Assembly: GCF_018688375.1 (NCBI RefSeq)
Contig: NZ_CP061318.1
Coordinates: forward strand, 620,001 to 684,000
Length of the DNA stretch: 64,000 bases
Reading direction: 5' to 3'
DNA from: Polynucleobacter sp. AP-Ainpum-60-G11
GTDB lineage: Bacteria; Pseudomonadota; Gammaproteobacteria; Burkholderiales; Burkholderiaceae
How positions within the stretch are numbered: the stretch's first letter is position 1; every line of letters begins with the position of its first letter. Both the position numbers and the translations under genes were made by a program. This document shows, piece by piece, positions 16,935 through 26,168 of the stretch. Under the pieces are notes generated by a model. The model was not told the origin of the DNA and did not search any database. It saw only the letters and a program-made list of their open reading frames with translations.

Positions 16935-18656
16935 ATGCGAGGCTCTTTTACTTACCGAAATGCCATTTTCATCCTACTTTTAGGCGTATTTACCTACTTT
17001 TATGGTTTAGATAGTCGCTTTGCCCCAAAGAACGGGGATGAGTATCCCTACATGCATATTGTTCGGATGACTGCCGATGCTGGAGCTTGGTTACCCCTTC
17101 AGTCTGAGATGGATGGTATTAAAAACACCAAACCACCTTTGGTATTTTGGGAGGGTATTGTCAGTACTGGGTGGGGCAGTGACTGGACACTTTTTGCACT
17201 CCGTTGGCCTAGCGTTTTATATACGTTCCTAACGGCATTTTTCTTATTTCTGGCAGTCGCTCGGTATAGCGGAAAAAAACAGACTGGTTTATTAGCCGTC
17301 TTAGTGTGGCTATCTTTCTTTGCGACCTATCGCTATGGCCGCCCATTTTTGACCGATCCCCCTGAGGTATTTTGGTTAAGCTTGCCATTCTTTGCGTTGC
17401 TATATTGGGGTAGGGCTGCATTTGAATCTAAGCTCTTATTTCCGCTATTGGCAGGCCTCTGTTTTGGCATGGCCTTATTGTCAAAGTCTTTTGCTTATAT
17501 TGTTCCTGCCACATTTGCCTTGGGCTTGTTCTACTGGCACTGGCGTGAGTGGAGTATTCCGAAGGTCTTGTTACAAGACTTATACAAGGTGATATTGATT
17601 GCTGTTCTGGCTCTAGGTGTATTTGCACTGTGGTTTGTGCTGGATCCATTTCCAGAGGCCGTCTGGAAAGAATTTGTTCTAGGTGAGAATGCTGGCAAGT
17701 TCGAAGCGCGTAGCTCTAACTATTTTTTAGATCTAGTGCGTGGTGGAGACAGCATTTGGATGTTGGCTCTAACAACTTTAGCTAATGCGGGGCTATTCAC
17801 CTTCGTATTGATATCTGCCTTGATTCAAGCGTGGCGAGAGCGACGTTTTCTGTCTCTTGAAGAGATCTTGTTGCTATTGTTGGTCTGCGCGTTTTTTATT
17901 GTGTTTAGCCTGCCAAGTCAGCGCTCTGGTCGATATCTGCTGCCAGTCATGCCCGCATTGGCAGCTTTGATCGCAATGTACTGGGACCGATTACCTTGGT
18001 GGGGATTTCGAATTGCTTTGCTATTGCAGCTGGTAGTGCTTGCAGCATTAGCTTGGGTGGGTGGCAATTTACAAGTGTCGAATTTCTTGGGTCAGCCTGG
18101 AATCTGGAACTACTCCTTTTTGCATTGGGGTTTTATGACCTTCTCCTTTGCATTGGTATTACTGGGAATAATCAGTCGAGAGCGCTGCAAGGCAATCGCC
18201 TTGGCGGGATGCTTTCTTTGCTATTGCGCACTCACAAGTAGTTTGTCGCCGCTAGAGGGTTCATTGGGTCGGTATTCTCAAACCACGATTCAAGAGTTGG
18301 CTGGAAAAGATGTTTGGGTGCCTTGCGACTACCGTGCAAAGGATGAGGAGTACAGACTCTTGCTACCGGGGGCAAGCTTACATGGCTATTCAGCGAAAGA
18401 TGCCAGCCAAATTGATTTGCTGAGCAGTACTTATCCATTGCTTGCGCTTCAGTCGCCGATAGGCGTTGATCCCAAACTCTGTGAGTCTTGCAAGATCGTA
18501 GGTAAGCGCATGGAGATGCGAGCCCGTCATTCTGAGGCAGAGATTCAGGCGATACTGAGAGGCCATATTGGAGAGCACTTATTTGTGAATGAATATCTAG
18601 TATCTACACCTGCAACGATTACATTGCCATTAGCAGGCAAGGATGCTTGTCGATGA
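16935..18656 (+). CDS. GT39/ArnT-like membrane glycosyltransferase
   Basis: 573 residues with about 11-12 hydrophobic segments. The first periplasmic loop carries the acidic pair of GT-C transferases, KNGDEYPYM (Asp35, Glu36), and an arginine-rich loop YRYGRPFLTDPPEVFW follows. This matches the PMT/ArnT family, which moves a sugar from a polyprenyl-phosphate donor to lipid or protein on the periplasmic face. The C-terminal soluble part (about 440-573) has paired Cys (LCESCK). It heads a three-gene operon with a sialidase-like protein and a small membrane protein, joined by ATGA overlaps. Donor and acceptor are not readable. No Shine-Dalgarno precedes ATG 16935. Confidence 0.85.
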   Translation: MRGSFTYRNAIFILLLGVFTYFYGLDSRFAPKNGDEYPYMHIVRMTADAGAWLPLQSEMDGIKNTKPPLVFWEGIVSTGWGSDWTLFALRWPSVLYTFLTAFFLFLAVARYSGKKQTGLLAVLVWLSFFATYRYGRPFLTDPPEVFWLSLPFFALLYWGRAAFESKLLFPLLAGLCFGMALLSKSFAYIVPATFALGLFYWHWREWSIPKVLLQDLYKVILIAVLALGVFALWFVLDPFPEAVWKEFVLGENAGKFEARSSNYFLDLVRGGDSIWMLALTTLANAGLFTFVLISALIQAWRERRFLSLEEILLLLLVCAFFIVFSLPSQRSGRYLLPVMPALAALIAMYWDRLPWWGFRIALLLQLVVLAALAWVGGNLQVSNFLGQPGIWNYSFLHWGFMTFSFALVLLGIISRERCKAIALAGCFLCYCALTSSLSPLEGSLGRYSQTTIQELAGKDVWVPCDYRAKDEEYRLLLPGASLHGYSAKDASQIDLLSSTYPLLALQSPIGVDPKLCESCKIVGKRMEMRARHSEAEIQAILRGHIGEHLFVNEYLVSTPATITLPLAGKDACR

Positions 18657-19900
18657 GTCGTGTCATTGCCTTTTGTTTTTTACTACTGGCCTCAGTATTG
18701 GCTTACCTTCACATTGATAGTCTTCCAGCCTGGGCGCCTTTTGCAAGTGACTACCCAGTCAATATTGCCAATCAAGCAGATGATGCGCTGGAACCAACTG
18801 AAGGCAGAAGGCCGCTTATGCCCCTGAAAAATACTGCGCCTGTAAAAATGGCTCAACCAACTCTACAAATGGATTGGTTGCCGGATACGGGAGCGCCTTC
18901 AGTACATGCCGCGTCATTAATTACGCTGAAGGATGGTGCGGTAAGAGCATTTTGGTTTGCGGGAAGCCGAGAGGGTGCACCAGATGTAGTGATTAATACA
19001 GCAGTCTTTGATCCGCGGGCATCAAGATGGAGTGCTACAACTGTGGTGATGGATCGCGTTAGCGCTGAAAAAGGCCTGTCACGTTACATAGCTAAGTTAG
19101 GTAATCCCGTTCCAGTAAGAATGGCCGATGGTCGTATGCAGTTATTTTTTGTCACTGTATCGATTGGTGGTTGGGCAGGAAGCTCGATTTCTTCGGTGAT
19201 TTCAGATGATGAAGGCTTAACTTGGGATCGACCACAGCGACTCATCAGCTCGCCATTAATTAATCTCAGCACTCTAGTAAAGTCCCCGGCCCTGGCGTTT
19301 ACAGATGGGCGATTGGGCTTGCCGGCGTATCACGAATGGATTGGTCGCTTTGGTGAGTTTCTCAGAATCGATGCGAGTCGGGTGATTGATAAACGGCGCA
19401 TGAGTTCAGGCAGGAGCGCGATTCAGCCAGTAGTATTTACTGATGGGCCGCAAGTAGCTAGTGCTTTTTTCCGTCAAACTCGATCCAGTTCACAGCTAAA
19501 GCAAATTCCCGTAAGTGAAACCAAAGATGCTGGACAGTCTTGGGTCGTATCAAAAGATCTTGAGATTCCAAATCCGAATTCCGCTATCGCCGCACTCACT
19601 TTGGCTAATGGTACGAGATTGATGGTGCTCAATAATATTGAGGCAGGGCGCTATCGCTTGGTGATGGTAATGCGTAAGGCAAACTCTGAACAGTGGCAGG
19701 TAGTTCAAGTGTTAGAAGATGACGAGTCTCTAATCAATGATCAGCATCGAGAGTTTTCTTATCCCTACTTAATTTCTGCCAATGGTGAAGATGCTCATCT
19801 TGCCTATACCTGGGACAGAAAAAAGATTCGACACATTTACTTCTCAGCCGCCTGGTTTAAGGATGCCATAAGCATTCTGAAAGAAAAGGAATCAGAATGA
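18653..19900 (+). CDS. Sialidase-like (BNR/Asp-box) protein, COG4692 type
   Basis: 415 residues from ATG 18653, whose A precedes the TGA of the GT39 gene; AAGGA lies 9 nt upstream. An N-terminal signal or anchor (about residues 3-20) places it in the periplasm or envelope. Asp-box motifs of a six-blade propeller are visible: SDDEGLTW and TKDAGQSW, with degenerate ones elsewhere. HAASLITLKDGAVRAFWFAGSREG and LAYTWDRKKIRHIYFS are typical of predicted neuraminidases of this group. Arg residues for an arginine triad are plausible but not certain. The enzyme may trim or edit the sugar that the GT39 protein adds. Confidence 0.8.
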   Translation: MSRVIAFCFLLLASVLAYLHIDSLPAWAPFASDYPVNIANQADDALEPTEGRRPLMPLKNTAPVKMAQPTLQMDWLPDTGAPSVHAASLITLKDGAVRAFWFAGSREGAPDVVINTAVFDPRASRWSATTVVMDRVSAEKGLSRYIAKLGNPVPVRMADGRMQLFFVTVSIGGWAGSSISSVISDDEGLTWDRPQRLISSPLINLSTLVKSPALAFTDGRLGLPAYHEWIGRFGEFLRIDASRVIDKRRMSSGRSAIQPVVFTDGPQVASAFFRQTRSSSQLKQIPVSETKDAGQSWVVSKDLEIPNPNSAIAALTLANGTRLMVLNNIEAGRYRLVMVMRKANSEQWQVVQVLEDDESLINDQHREFSYPYLISANGEDAHLAYTWDRKKIRHIYFSAAWFKDAISILKEKESE

Positions 19901-20520
19901 TCACACCTTACTTGCAGCTGATTGCCCTTCTCGAGATGTCGTTGACTTGTGCGGTAGTACTTGTCATTCTCGCGCAGAAGCTTTCTTCAATCGACATTCC
20001 ATTTTCGGTTCGACTGCTTGCAGTCTTGCTATTAGGCAATCTTTTCTTTTGGCCGCTTGGAATGTCGATGGAGCTCCCTTTAGCAGCTTATGTGCGTGGC
20101 GTCACTGGTGAGCTCAGTGTTGTGACGATGCTCTTATTGTGGAGCTCCGTGATTCCTTCTAACCAAAAGACGCCGCTCGGTTTTAAAGTTCCCTTAGCAC
20201 TCATTGCCATTGCGTTTTATCCCTTAGCATTGGGCTTGGGCATGCTTGATCCATATGCATGGGGTTATGGTTCGATAGGGTTGCTGATTGCCGTCATTCT
20301 CTTCGCAATCATCTGCGGCCTTGCTGGCTGGATTAAAGGTGTTTGGATCATCTCTTTTGCGATGATTGCCTGGGCAGCCCATTGGCATGAGTCAGCTAAT
20401 CTTTGGGACTATCTCCTAGATCCTTTCTTGGCCATCTGGGCTCTGATCGCTATTCCTAAAGCAATCTATCAGAAGCGTCGAGAAAAAGCCCAGTCAGGCT
20501 ACTTGTTCAGAGCGGGTTAA
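19897..20520 (+). CDS. Small polytopic membrane protein of the GT39-sialidase operon
   Basis: 207 residues, about 6 hydrophobic segments (LIALLEMSLTCAVVLVIL at the start; later GSIGLLIAVILFAIICGLAG), with a short basic end QKRREKAQSGY. Its ATG overlaps the TGA of the sialidase-like gene. I do not recognise the family. The tight coupling says it works with the glycosyltransferase and sialidase-like protein, perhaps as a lipid-carrier transporter or assembly factor; that is inference only. Confidence 0.75.
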   Translation: MITPYLQLIALLEMSLTCAVVLVILAQKLSSIDIPFSVRLLAVLLLGNLFFWPLGMSMELPLAAYVRGVTGELSVVTMLLLWSSVIPSNQKTPLGFKVPLALIAIAFYPLALGLGMLDPYAWGYGSIGLLIAVILFAIICGLAGWIKGVWIISFAMIAWAAHWHESANLWDYLLDPFLAIWALIAIPKAIYQKRREKAQSGYLFRAG

Positions 20521-20545
20521 TTCTTAAAGTAAATGTTTAGACAAC

Positions 20546-20574
20546 AAAAAAGCCAGCAGATCGCTGGCTTTTTT
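20546..20574. terminator. Bidirectional intrinsic terminator
   Basis: AAAGCCAGC-AGATC-GCTGGCTTT with further A on the left and T on the right forms a stem of at least 9 bp with tails for both strands. It lies between the plus-strand GT39 operon and the minus-strand Bug gene. Confidence 0.93.
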
Positions 20575-20593
20575 ATTTGTTGCTATTCCGGAA

Positions 20594-21586
20594 TTAATCT
20601 GGAATATTTGCTTTACGAATGACTGGACCCCAAACGTTGATTTCTTTCTCAAGGTGATCTTTGAGACCTTTTGCAGAAACCTTCTCTGCTGGAACAATAT
20701 CAATGTTGGCATCTTCTAAACGTTTCTTCACATCAGGTGTATTCAATGCTTTCTTTAGAGCAGCATTGATTTTGTCTAAGATTGGCTGTGGAACGCCTTT
20801 TGGAGTGTAAACACCGTGCCACACTTTAACTTCAAAGCCTTTGAGGCCTTGTTCGTTCAAAGTAGGAACGTTAGGAATTGCAGGCAAACGCTTCATGGTT
20901 GTTGTGCCAAACGCTTTTACACGGCCATCCTTGATGTAAGGAATAGTTTGTGTAGTTTGATCGCACAAGAGATCAACCTGACCGCCTAAAAGATCTGTCA
21001 AAGCAGGGCCAGTGCCTTTATAAGGAATGTTGGTCAACTTAACGCCCATACGACTTTGGAATAAAAGACCGCACAGTTGTGACACGGCACCAGGACCGGC
21101 GTTAGCCATCGTCACTTTGGAGCCGTTTGCTTTGATGTAGGCTTCGAGTTCTTTAAAGTTGTTAGCTGGCAAATCCTTTTTACCGAGCAATACCATTGGT
21201 ACGTCAGCAACTTGACCGATGTAATCAAAGCTAGTCATTGGGTCATACGGAAGTTTGTCGTACAGTGCATTTGCTGTAGCCATGCCCATATGATGAATAT
21301 AGATGGTGTAGCCGTCTGGAGCTGCGCGAGCAACTTTAGTGGAGGCAATCGTGCCACCAGCACCAGGAACGTTCTCCACAACTACAGTTTGACCGAGGGC
21401 TTGACCCATTGGCACTGCAATTAAGCGTGCAATGGAATCCGTAGGACCGCCAGCAGCGAATGGAACAATCAAGGAAATGGGTTTTGTTGGCCAATCCTTT
21501 TGAGCGGATGCAATATTGCTGCCCAATAAAGTAGTGGCGCTAACAACCGCAGCAATTCCAGCGAAAAGGGTTTTCTTTAGTTTCAT
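20594..21586 (-). CDS. Bug-family tripartite tricarboxylate transporter binding protein
   Basis: 330 residues. Signal peptide 1-28 (ending NIASAQ), then WPTKPISLIVPFAAGGPTDSIARLIA, here the conserved WPTKPISLIVPFAAGG part of every Bug protein. Other family blocks are GQTVVVENVPGAGGTIAS, YKGTGPALTDLLGGQVDLLCD, and VPTLNEQGLKGFEV. Bug proteins bind a carboxylated ligand in the periplasm, often without dedicated permeases nearby. Here it is the last gene of a run with a CitE-like lyase, MmgE/PrpD and MaoC-like genes, so a C5 dicarboxylate ligand is plausible. Confidence 0.92.
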   Translation of the reverse strand: MKLKKTLFAGIAAVVSATTLLGSNIASAQKDWPTKPISLIVPFAAGGPTDSIARLIAVPMGQALGQTVVVENVPGAGGTIASTKVARAAPDGYTIYIHHMGMATANALYDKLPYDPMTSFDYIGQVADVPMVLLGKKDLPANNFKELEAYIKANGSKVTMANAGPGAVSQLCGLLFQSRMGVKLTNIPYKGTGPALTDLLGGQVDLLCDQTTQTIPYIKDGRVKAFGTTTMKRLPAIPNVPTLNEQGLKGFEVKVWHGVYTPKGVPQPILDKINAALKKALNTPDVKKRLEDANIDIVPAEKVSAKGLKDHLEKEINVWGPVIRKANIPD

Positions 21587-21645
21587 TTATGTCTCCGTTA
21601 ATATGTAATGCATGCTGATTTTGCCACTTTTAAATATGATCGACC

Positions 21646-22491
21646 CTAGGGTTTTCCAGCAATGGCCAGTGTTCTTTGGGCTAATAAGACAACTGGTCGA
21701 TCAATCATGCGCCCGTCTAACTTGACTGCGCCACCTTTTGAGGACTTATCAGCCTCGATAACGCGATGCGCCCAAGAGATCTCCGAGGCTGTTGGCATAA
21801 AGGATTCTTTTACTGGGGAAACCTGTTTTGGATGAATGCACAGCTTGCCCCCAAAGCCCATTCTCTTTGCGCGTTCAGCATCATCTGTGATTCGCTCGAT
21901 GTCATCTGTGGAGGGAGTAACCCCGTCAATTGGAGGGGCAATTTGTGCCAAGCGCGAGGCCAGCACAATCTGAAAGCGTGCGGTTTGTAGTTCAGTTTCT
22001 TGTGCATCACAGACCATACCCAAGTCTGCTTGTAAGTCGATGTTGCCTAAGGCAAGACGCAAGACCTGTTCAGAGTTGGCGATTTCATTGAGGCGATCTA
22101 GGCCAATGGCAGTTTCAATCATCGGAATGATTGCTGTATTGGGCAAGATCTGTGCGGCACCATTGATTTGATCGAGAGACTCACTCTTGGGGATTAGTAG
22201 GCATGCCACATTGAGCTCTTGAGCCAAGATGAGGTCGGCCGCATAAAAGTGACTGCCTGGTGAGTTTGAGCGAATGATCAGACGCTTTTTTTGTTCCGCA
22301 GTAAAGGTAGGCCAAGCAGAACGTATCGCTTGACGTGCGGATTCTTTATCTTCTTCGGCTACTGCATCCTCTAAATCAATGATGACGCCATCGGCACCAC
22401 TATCTAATGCTTTAGCAAAACGCTCTGGACGCGTGCCCGGAACAAATAAGAAGGTGCTGCTAAAGCCGATGGGTGTATCTAGTGGGTTCAT
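21646..22491 (-). CDS. HpcH/HpaI-aldolase-family CoA ester lyase (CitE-like)
   Basis: 281 residues from ATG 22491, which gives the normal family start FLFVPGTRPERFAKALDSG preceded by a dozen residues; longer forms would overlap the upstream gene. DGVIIDLEDAV holds the metal-binding Asp/Glu pair, and IPMIETAIGL, RLALGNIDLQADLG and GKLCIHPKQV follow the TIM-barrel strands of CitE/malyl-CoA lyases. These split (S)-citramalyl-CoA, malyl-CoA or citryl-CoA. With the neighbouring MaoC-like hydratase, citramalyl-CoA lyase is a reasonable guess. No CoA-transferase gene is in the cluster. Confidence 0.87.
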   Translation of the reverse strand: MNPLDTPIGFSSTFLFVPGTRPERFAKALDSGADGVIIDLEDAVAEEDKESARQAIRSAWPTFTAEQKKRLIIRSNSPGSHFYAADLILAQELNVACLLIPKSESLDQINGAAQILPNTAIIPMIETAIGLDRLNEIANSEQVLRLALGNIDLQADLGMVCDAQETELQTARFQIVLASRLAQIAPPIDGVTPSTDDIERITDDAERAKRMGFGGKLCIHPKQVSPVKESFMPTASEISWAHRVIEADKSSKGGAVKLDGRMIDRPVVLLAQRTLAIAGKP

Positions 22492-22541
22492 ATGTAAGGC
22501 TTTATTAGGTGTGATGCAAAAAGAAAATAAATGGCAAGAAT

Positions 22542-23912
22542 TTACGAGATCAACAGGCCTATCTTGGACTGCTTGCGGATATTCCACAGTCGTTCAACGG
22601 CAGCGCTCATTTCGCTTGGTGTTGCACCACCACTAAATGCTGCCAGACGCATAGCTTTATCTGTGATTTCAGAGCGACTCAGTGTATTGCCGGGATCCCC
22701 TTTGGGCTCGTCAACGCGACCCTCTAATACTTTGCCATCATTTAAGTAGACTTTGACTTTACCAATCCAGCGTTGAGGATAAGCACCATCTACTTCCGGA
22801 TCTAGGATCATGCTGACGCGATCGCGAAAGCCACAAATGACTTCATCATGAAAGTGCTGATCAAATTCTTGTAGACCGGCAAACTGATAGTGGGCTACTA
22901 GTGCAAGTACAGTGCCCATAGAGAATTTGGATTGATGCACTGTTGCAGGATCCGTCACTGGACCAAGCACATCAATTGCGCCTTGGTGAACTAGCGTTTC
23001 TACTTTAGCGATATCACTAGGCTTAAGTTGTTGCGCCTGCATGACTTGCAATAAAGCATCAGCGGCAGGATGGGTGTGACGACATGAGGCGTGATACTTG
23101 AAGCTGGTCTCAGCAATAGTCCAACGGCTACCTAATCGATCAACCAACTTGCTGGGGTCGGCATCACTCGACATACCAGCAGCTAAGCCTTGTTTTCCTT
23201 CTAGGATATGTTCTGCACCAGTAAATCCAGATTGCGCTAGGTAGGCTGACATCAAGCCGGTTGAGGCGGCATGCGCGGTGTGTAATTGCTTGGAGTCTGC
23301 GGCATCGCGTAGGAATTCCCAAAGGCCGGCAGATTGCGTGCCTGCTGAACCGAAGGCGTGGAGCATTTGGGTGGGGTCCAGTTTAAGTAGACGACCTACC
23401 GCAGCAGCCGCCGCTAAAGTGCCCGCGGTACCTGTAGTGTGAAATGTTTTGTAGTGTGAGCGGCCGAGAAATTCACCAACCCGAATCCCAACTTCATAGC
23501 CAGCAACAGCGGCTACCAGAAGCTCTTCTCCTGAGGCGCCAATCGTTTGTGCCGTGGCTAGTGCTGCGGGAAATACCACGGTAGCCGGATGAAAGACGGA
23601 GCCGTTATGAACATCATCTTGCTCAGCAACATGTGACGCTGCTGCATTAGCAAGCGCAGCCAAGAAAGGACTGGAGCTCGTGCGACTAATCAAAATTTCG
23701 GCCGAACCAGGATGAGCAGTATTAAAGCCGCCCATGTTTTGGGCAAACTGTGTAATGGTTTCTACTGGGCGAGATCCTTTACCTGCGATGGCCGAGCCGA
23801 ACCAATCTACTAATAAGTCTTCAGCACGTGCAATCACTTCATCGGGGATGTCACCAATCTGTAATTCGGAAGCAAAGCTCGCTAAGGTCTTGGATAAGTG
23901 CGGGGTAGTCAT
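22542..23912 (-). CDS. MmgE/PrpD family protein
   Basis: 456 residues. The helical domain begins ASELQIGDIPDEVIARAEDLLVDWFGSAIAG, of which DWFGSAIAG is the usual family mark; HPATVVFPAALATAQ, GYEVGIRVGEFLGRSHY and FHTTGTAGTLAAAAAVGRLL follow, then the second domain with FKYHASCRHTHPAADALL. The family includes 2-methylcitrate dehydratase, cis-aconitate decarboxylase and unassigned isomerases. No prpB/prpC lies here, so a propionate role is doubtful. Its place between a MaoC-like hydratase and a CitE-like lyase points to itaconate or mesaconate metabolism. Ends 50 bp before the CitE-like gene. Confidence 0.9.
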   Translation of the reverse strand: MTTPHLSKTLASFASELQIGDIPDEVIARAEDLLVDWFGSAIAGKGSRPVETITQFAQNMGGFNTAHPGSAEILISRTSSSPFLAALANAAASHVAEQDDVHNGSVFHPATVVFPAALATAQTIGASGEELLVAAVAGYEVGIRVGEFLGRSHYKTFHTTGTAGTLAAAAAVGRLLKLDPTQMLHAFGSAGTQSAGLWEFLRDAADSKQLHTAHAASTGLMSAYLAQSGFTGAEHILEGKQGLAAGMSSDADPSKLVDRLGSRWTIAETSFKYHASCRHTHPAADALLQVMQAQQLKPSDIAKVETLVHQGAIDVLGPVTDPATVHQSKFSMGTVLALVAHYQFAGLQEFDQHFHDEVICGFRDRVSMILDPEVDGAYPQRWIGKVKVYLNDGKVLEGRVDEPKGDPGNTLSRSEITDKAMRLAAFSGGATPSEMSAAVERLWNIRKQSKIGLLIS

Positions 23913-23926
23913 TCCTAAATAGGCTC

Positions 23927-24811
23927 CTAGGCTAGAACTGCAGTAGCTTGCATGGTAAGCCAGCCTTCATGATCTTCAGCCCAAATAGAGATCGTTTTTC
24001 CTGAAGGATCTTTCTCTAGATCTGGCTTGGCACTCACCTTAAACAGATTGATATCAAAAGTAGGGCGAATGGCGCGGAACTCAAAGCTTTTTAACTTGCA
24101 CCCTGGAATACTTTGGCGAACAAGATCAACCAAGAGTGTTGCGATTAATGGGCCATGAACAATTAAGCCTGGATAACCTTCAACTTCTGTAACGTATTTA
24201 CGGTCGTAGTGAATTCGATGGCCGTTAAATGTCAGGGCTGAGTAGCGAAACAATAAAACATCATCTGGATTAATTGTTTTGGACCAGGTTGCTCCAGTAG
24301 GAGCTGGTGTTGGTGCAACTGGCTTGTCATCGGGCCCTGGAGCATCGCGATACACAATGTCATGCTCTTCAATTAAAGCTAAACCATTTTGATTGGAGAT
24401 CGTATGTTTAACTAAGACAAAAATGAGATCGCCAGTACGGCCTGCCTTATGCGTAACCGATTCAATTTTGGAGACCCGTTCAATTTCATCGCCTACAGAA
24501 AGAGGTGCTAACCATTGAACTCGGCTACCGGCCCACATGCGACGCGGTAGTGGAACGGGTGGTAAAAATCCGCCACGCTTTGGGTGACCATCGGGACCGA
24601 TTTCAGATTGAAGCGCGCATGGTAAGAAATAAAGCCAATGCCAAAGCTCCGGAAGAAAGCTGCCATCATTTGGCGCGGGATCTGGTCGATCGAGTGTTGC
24701 TGACAGCGCTCTGACAGGTGCTGCTGTGACGATGTCTTGAAGGGTCTCGGTTTTTCCGAGCCATTCTTGGAGATGGGTGATAGTTTGAGGTTCGATTCGC
24801 ATAAGTCCCAT
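23927..24811 (-). CDS. MaoC/HTD2-like acyl-CoA hydratase
   Basis: 294 residues with two hot-dog folds. The first (about 1-150) shows LPELWHWLYFLP, RRMWAGSRVQWLAPLSVGDEIER, and SVTHKAGRTGDLIFVLVKH. The second has the hydratase-type motif FRYSALTFNGHRIHYDRKYV with the catalytic-type Asn-x-H, and GYPGLIVHGPLIATLL. This is the architecture of mesaconyl-C4-CoA hydratase and mitochondrial HTD2. It is the first gene of the minus-strand cluster with MmgE/PrpD, CitE-like lyase and Bug protein. The start may be ATG 24811 or 24802. Confidence 0.85.
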   Translation of the reverse strand: MGLMRIEPQTITHLQEWLGKTETLQDIVTAAPVRALSATLDRPDPAPNDGSFLPELWHWLYFLPCALQSEIGPDGHPKRGGFLPPVPLPRRMWAGSRVQWLAPLSVGDEIERVSKIESVTHKAGRTGDLIFVLVKHTISNQNGLALIEEHDIVYRDAPGPDDKPVAPTPAPTGATWSKTINPDDVLLFRYSALTFNGHRIHYDRKYVTEVEGYPGLIVHGPLIATLLVDLVRQSIPGCKLKSFEFRAIRPTFDINLFKVSAKPDLEKDPSGKTISIWAEDHEGWLTMQATAVLA

Positions 24812-24842
24812 TATGCCAATTTCAGCCTCAAATGCGGTGGAG

Positions 24843-26168
24843 CTAGATCAATAAACTCGCCAGTAAATAACTCAGTAAGCCGGCCAGTGCTGAACCAGTC
24901 AATACACTAATCACCCCTTTTTGAAACTTAAAGAGCGCTAAGCCTGCAAGAGCGGTGATGGCAATCGAGATCCAAGAGATTGAGCCACCTAGACCATGAG
25001 GAAAAAAGACGTGGTACGCAAAGAACAGACCGAGGTTAGCGATAACGCCAACGACTGCTGCAGAGATTGCGGTGAGTGGTGCAGTAAAACTCAACTTGCC
25101 ATGTGTGGACTCAATCAGTGGGCCACCGACTAGTACTAAGAAAAATGAAGGTAAGAAAGTAAACCAGGTGGCAACGCAGGCTCCAAGCACACCAAACCAA
25201 AATGGATTGCTATGACCAATCAGATGTTGGATATGGCCAGCTAGATAGCCAACGAAAGCTACCACCATGATGAGTGGTCCAGGCGTAGTTTCTCCAAGTG
25301 CTAAACCATCCATCATTTGACCAGCACTGAGCCAGTGGAATTGATCGACTGCACCCTGATAGACGTAAGGCAGTACTGCATAAGCGCCTCCAAAGGTGAG
25401 GAAGGCGGCTTTGGTAAAGAACCAGGCAAGTTGTGGATAAAGCGTTTTCCAGCCAAAAATTAGAACTAGAGCTAGAAACGGAATGAGCCAGAGGGCTGTT
25501 ACTACCGAACCATGTAAGGCCAATCGCTTTTTGGAAAACTTGGCGTGGTCTGGAGTTGGAGTGTGATCATCAATGATTGCGGGGACATGAGTCTCACTTG
25601 TTTGATTGTGAGTAGCAGTTTGCTGAAAATATTCAGGATAGCGTTTGCCACCCCAAATACCAATCAATGTAGCCAGGATCACAATGATGGGGAAGGCTAA
25701 GTTAAATACAAAGATCGCTAAAAAGGATGCCAGTGCAAGCCAACGCAAAGCTTGATTGTGAATTGTGCGCTTACCAATCCGCACTGCTGCATGGAGGATG
25801 ATGGCAGTGACGGCAGGTTTAATGCCAAAGAAGATCGCAGCAATCCAGGGCACTTGGCCAAAGGTGAGATAGATCCAAGAAAGGCCAATCAAAATAAAAA
25901 GTGAGGGAAGGACAAAGAGGGTGCCGGCTAAGATGCCGCCCCAGGTGCGATGCATGAGCCAGCCAATATAGGTCACCAACTGTTGGGCTTCAGGCCCAGG
26001 TAAGAGCATGCAATAGTTCAGTGCATGTAAAAAGCGCCGCTCAGAAATCCAGCGACGCTTCTCAACAAGCTCTTGGTGAAGGACCGCAATTTGTCCTGCG
26101 GGTCCACCAAAGCTAATAAATCCAAGCTTGGCCCAAAACTTCAGGGCCTCGCGCAGCGGAACACTCAA
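24843..26168 (-). CDS. chrA: Chromate efflux transporter ChrA
   Basis: 441 residues with two CHR domains. The first begins WAKLGFISFGGPAGQIAVLHQ, and contains GPEAQQLVTYIGWLMH. The second begins FTKAAFLTFGGAYAVLPYV and contains DGLALGETTPGPLIMVVAFVGYLAGH. About ten membrane segments and a His/Asp-rich middle linker (near 190-215) are visible. The long-chain ChrA family exports chromate by proton exchange. The start is a TTG at 26166-26168 that overlaps the TGA of fabI, with GGAAGAAG just upstream, so its translation is coupled to fabI. That pairing with a fatty-acid gene is odd. Confidence 0.92.
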   Translation of the reverse strand: MSVPLREALKFWAKLGFISFGGPAGQIAVLHQELVEKRRWISERRFLHALNYCMLLPGPEAQQLVTYIGWLMHRTWGGILAGTLFVLPSLFILIGLSWIYLTFGQVPWIAAIFFGIKPAVTAIILHAAVRIGKRTIHNQALRWLALASFLAIFVFNLAFPIIVILATLIGIWGGKRYPEYFQQTATHNQTSETHVPAIIDDHTPTPDHAKFSKKRLALHGSVVTALWLIPFLALVLIFGWKTLYPQLAWFFTKAAFLTFGGAYAVLPYVYQGAVDQFHWLSAGQMMDGLALGETTPGPLIMVVAFVGYLAGHIQHLIGHSNPFWFGVLGACVATWFTFLPSFFLVLVGGPLIESTHGKLSFTAPLTAISAAVVGVIANLGLFFAYHVFFPHGLGGSISWISIAITALAGLALFKFQKGVISVLTGSALAGLLSYLLASLLI

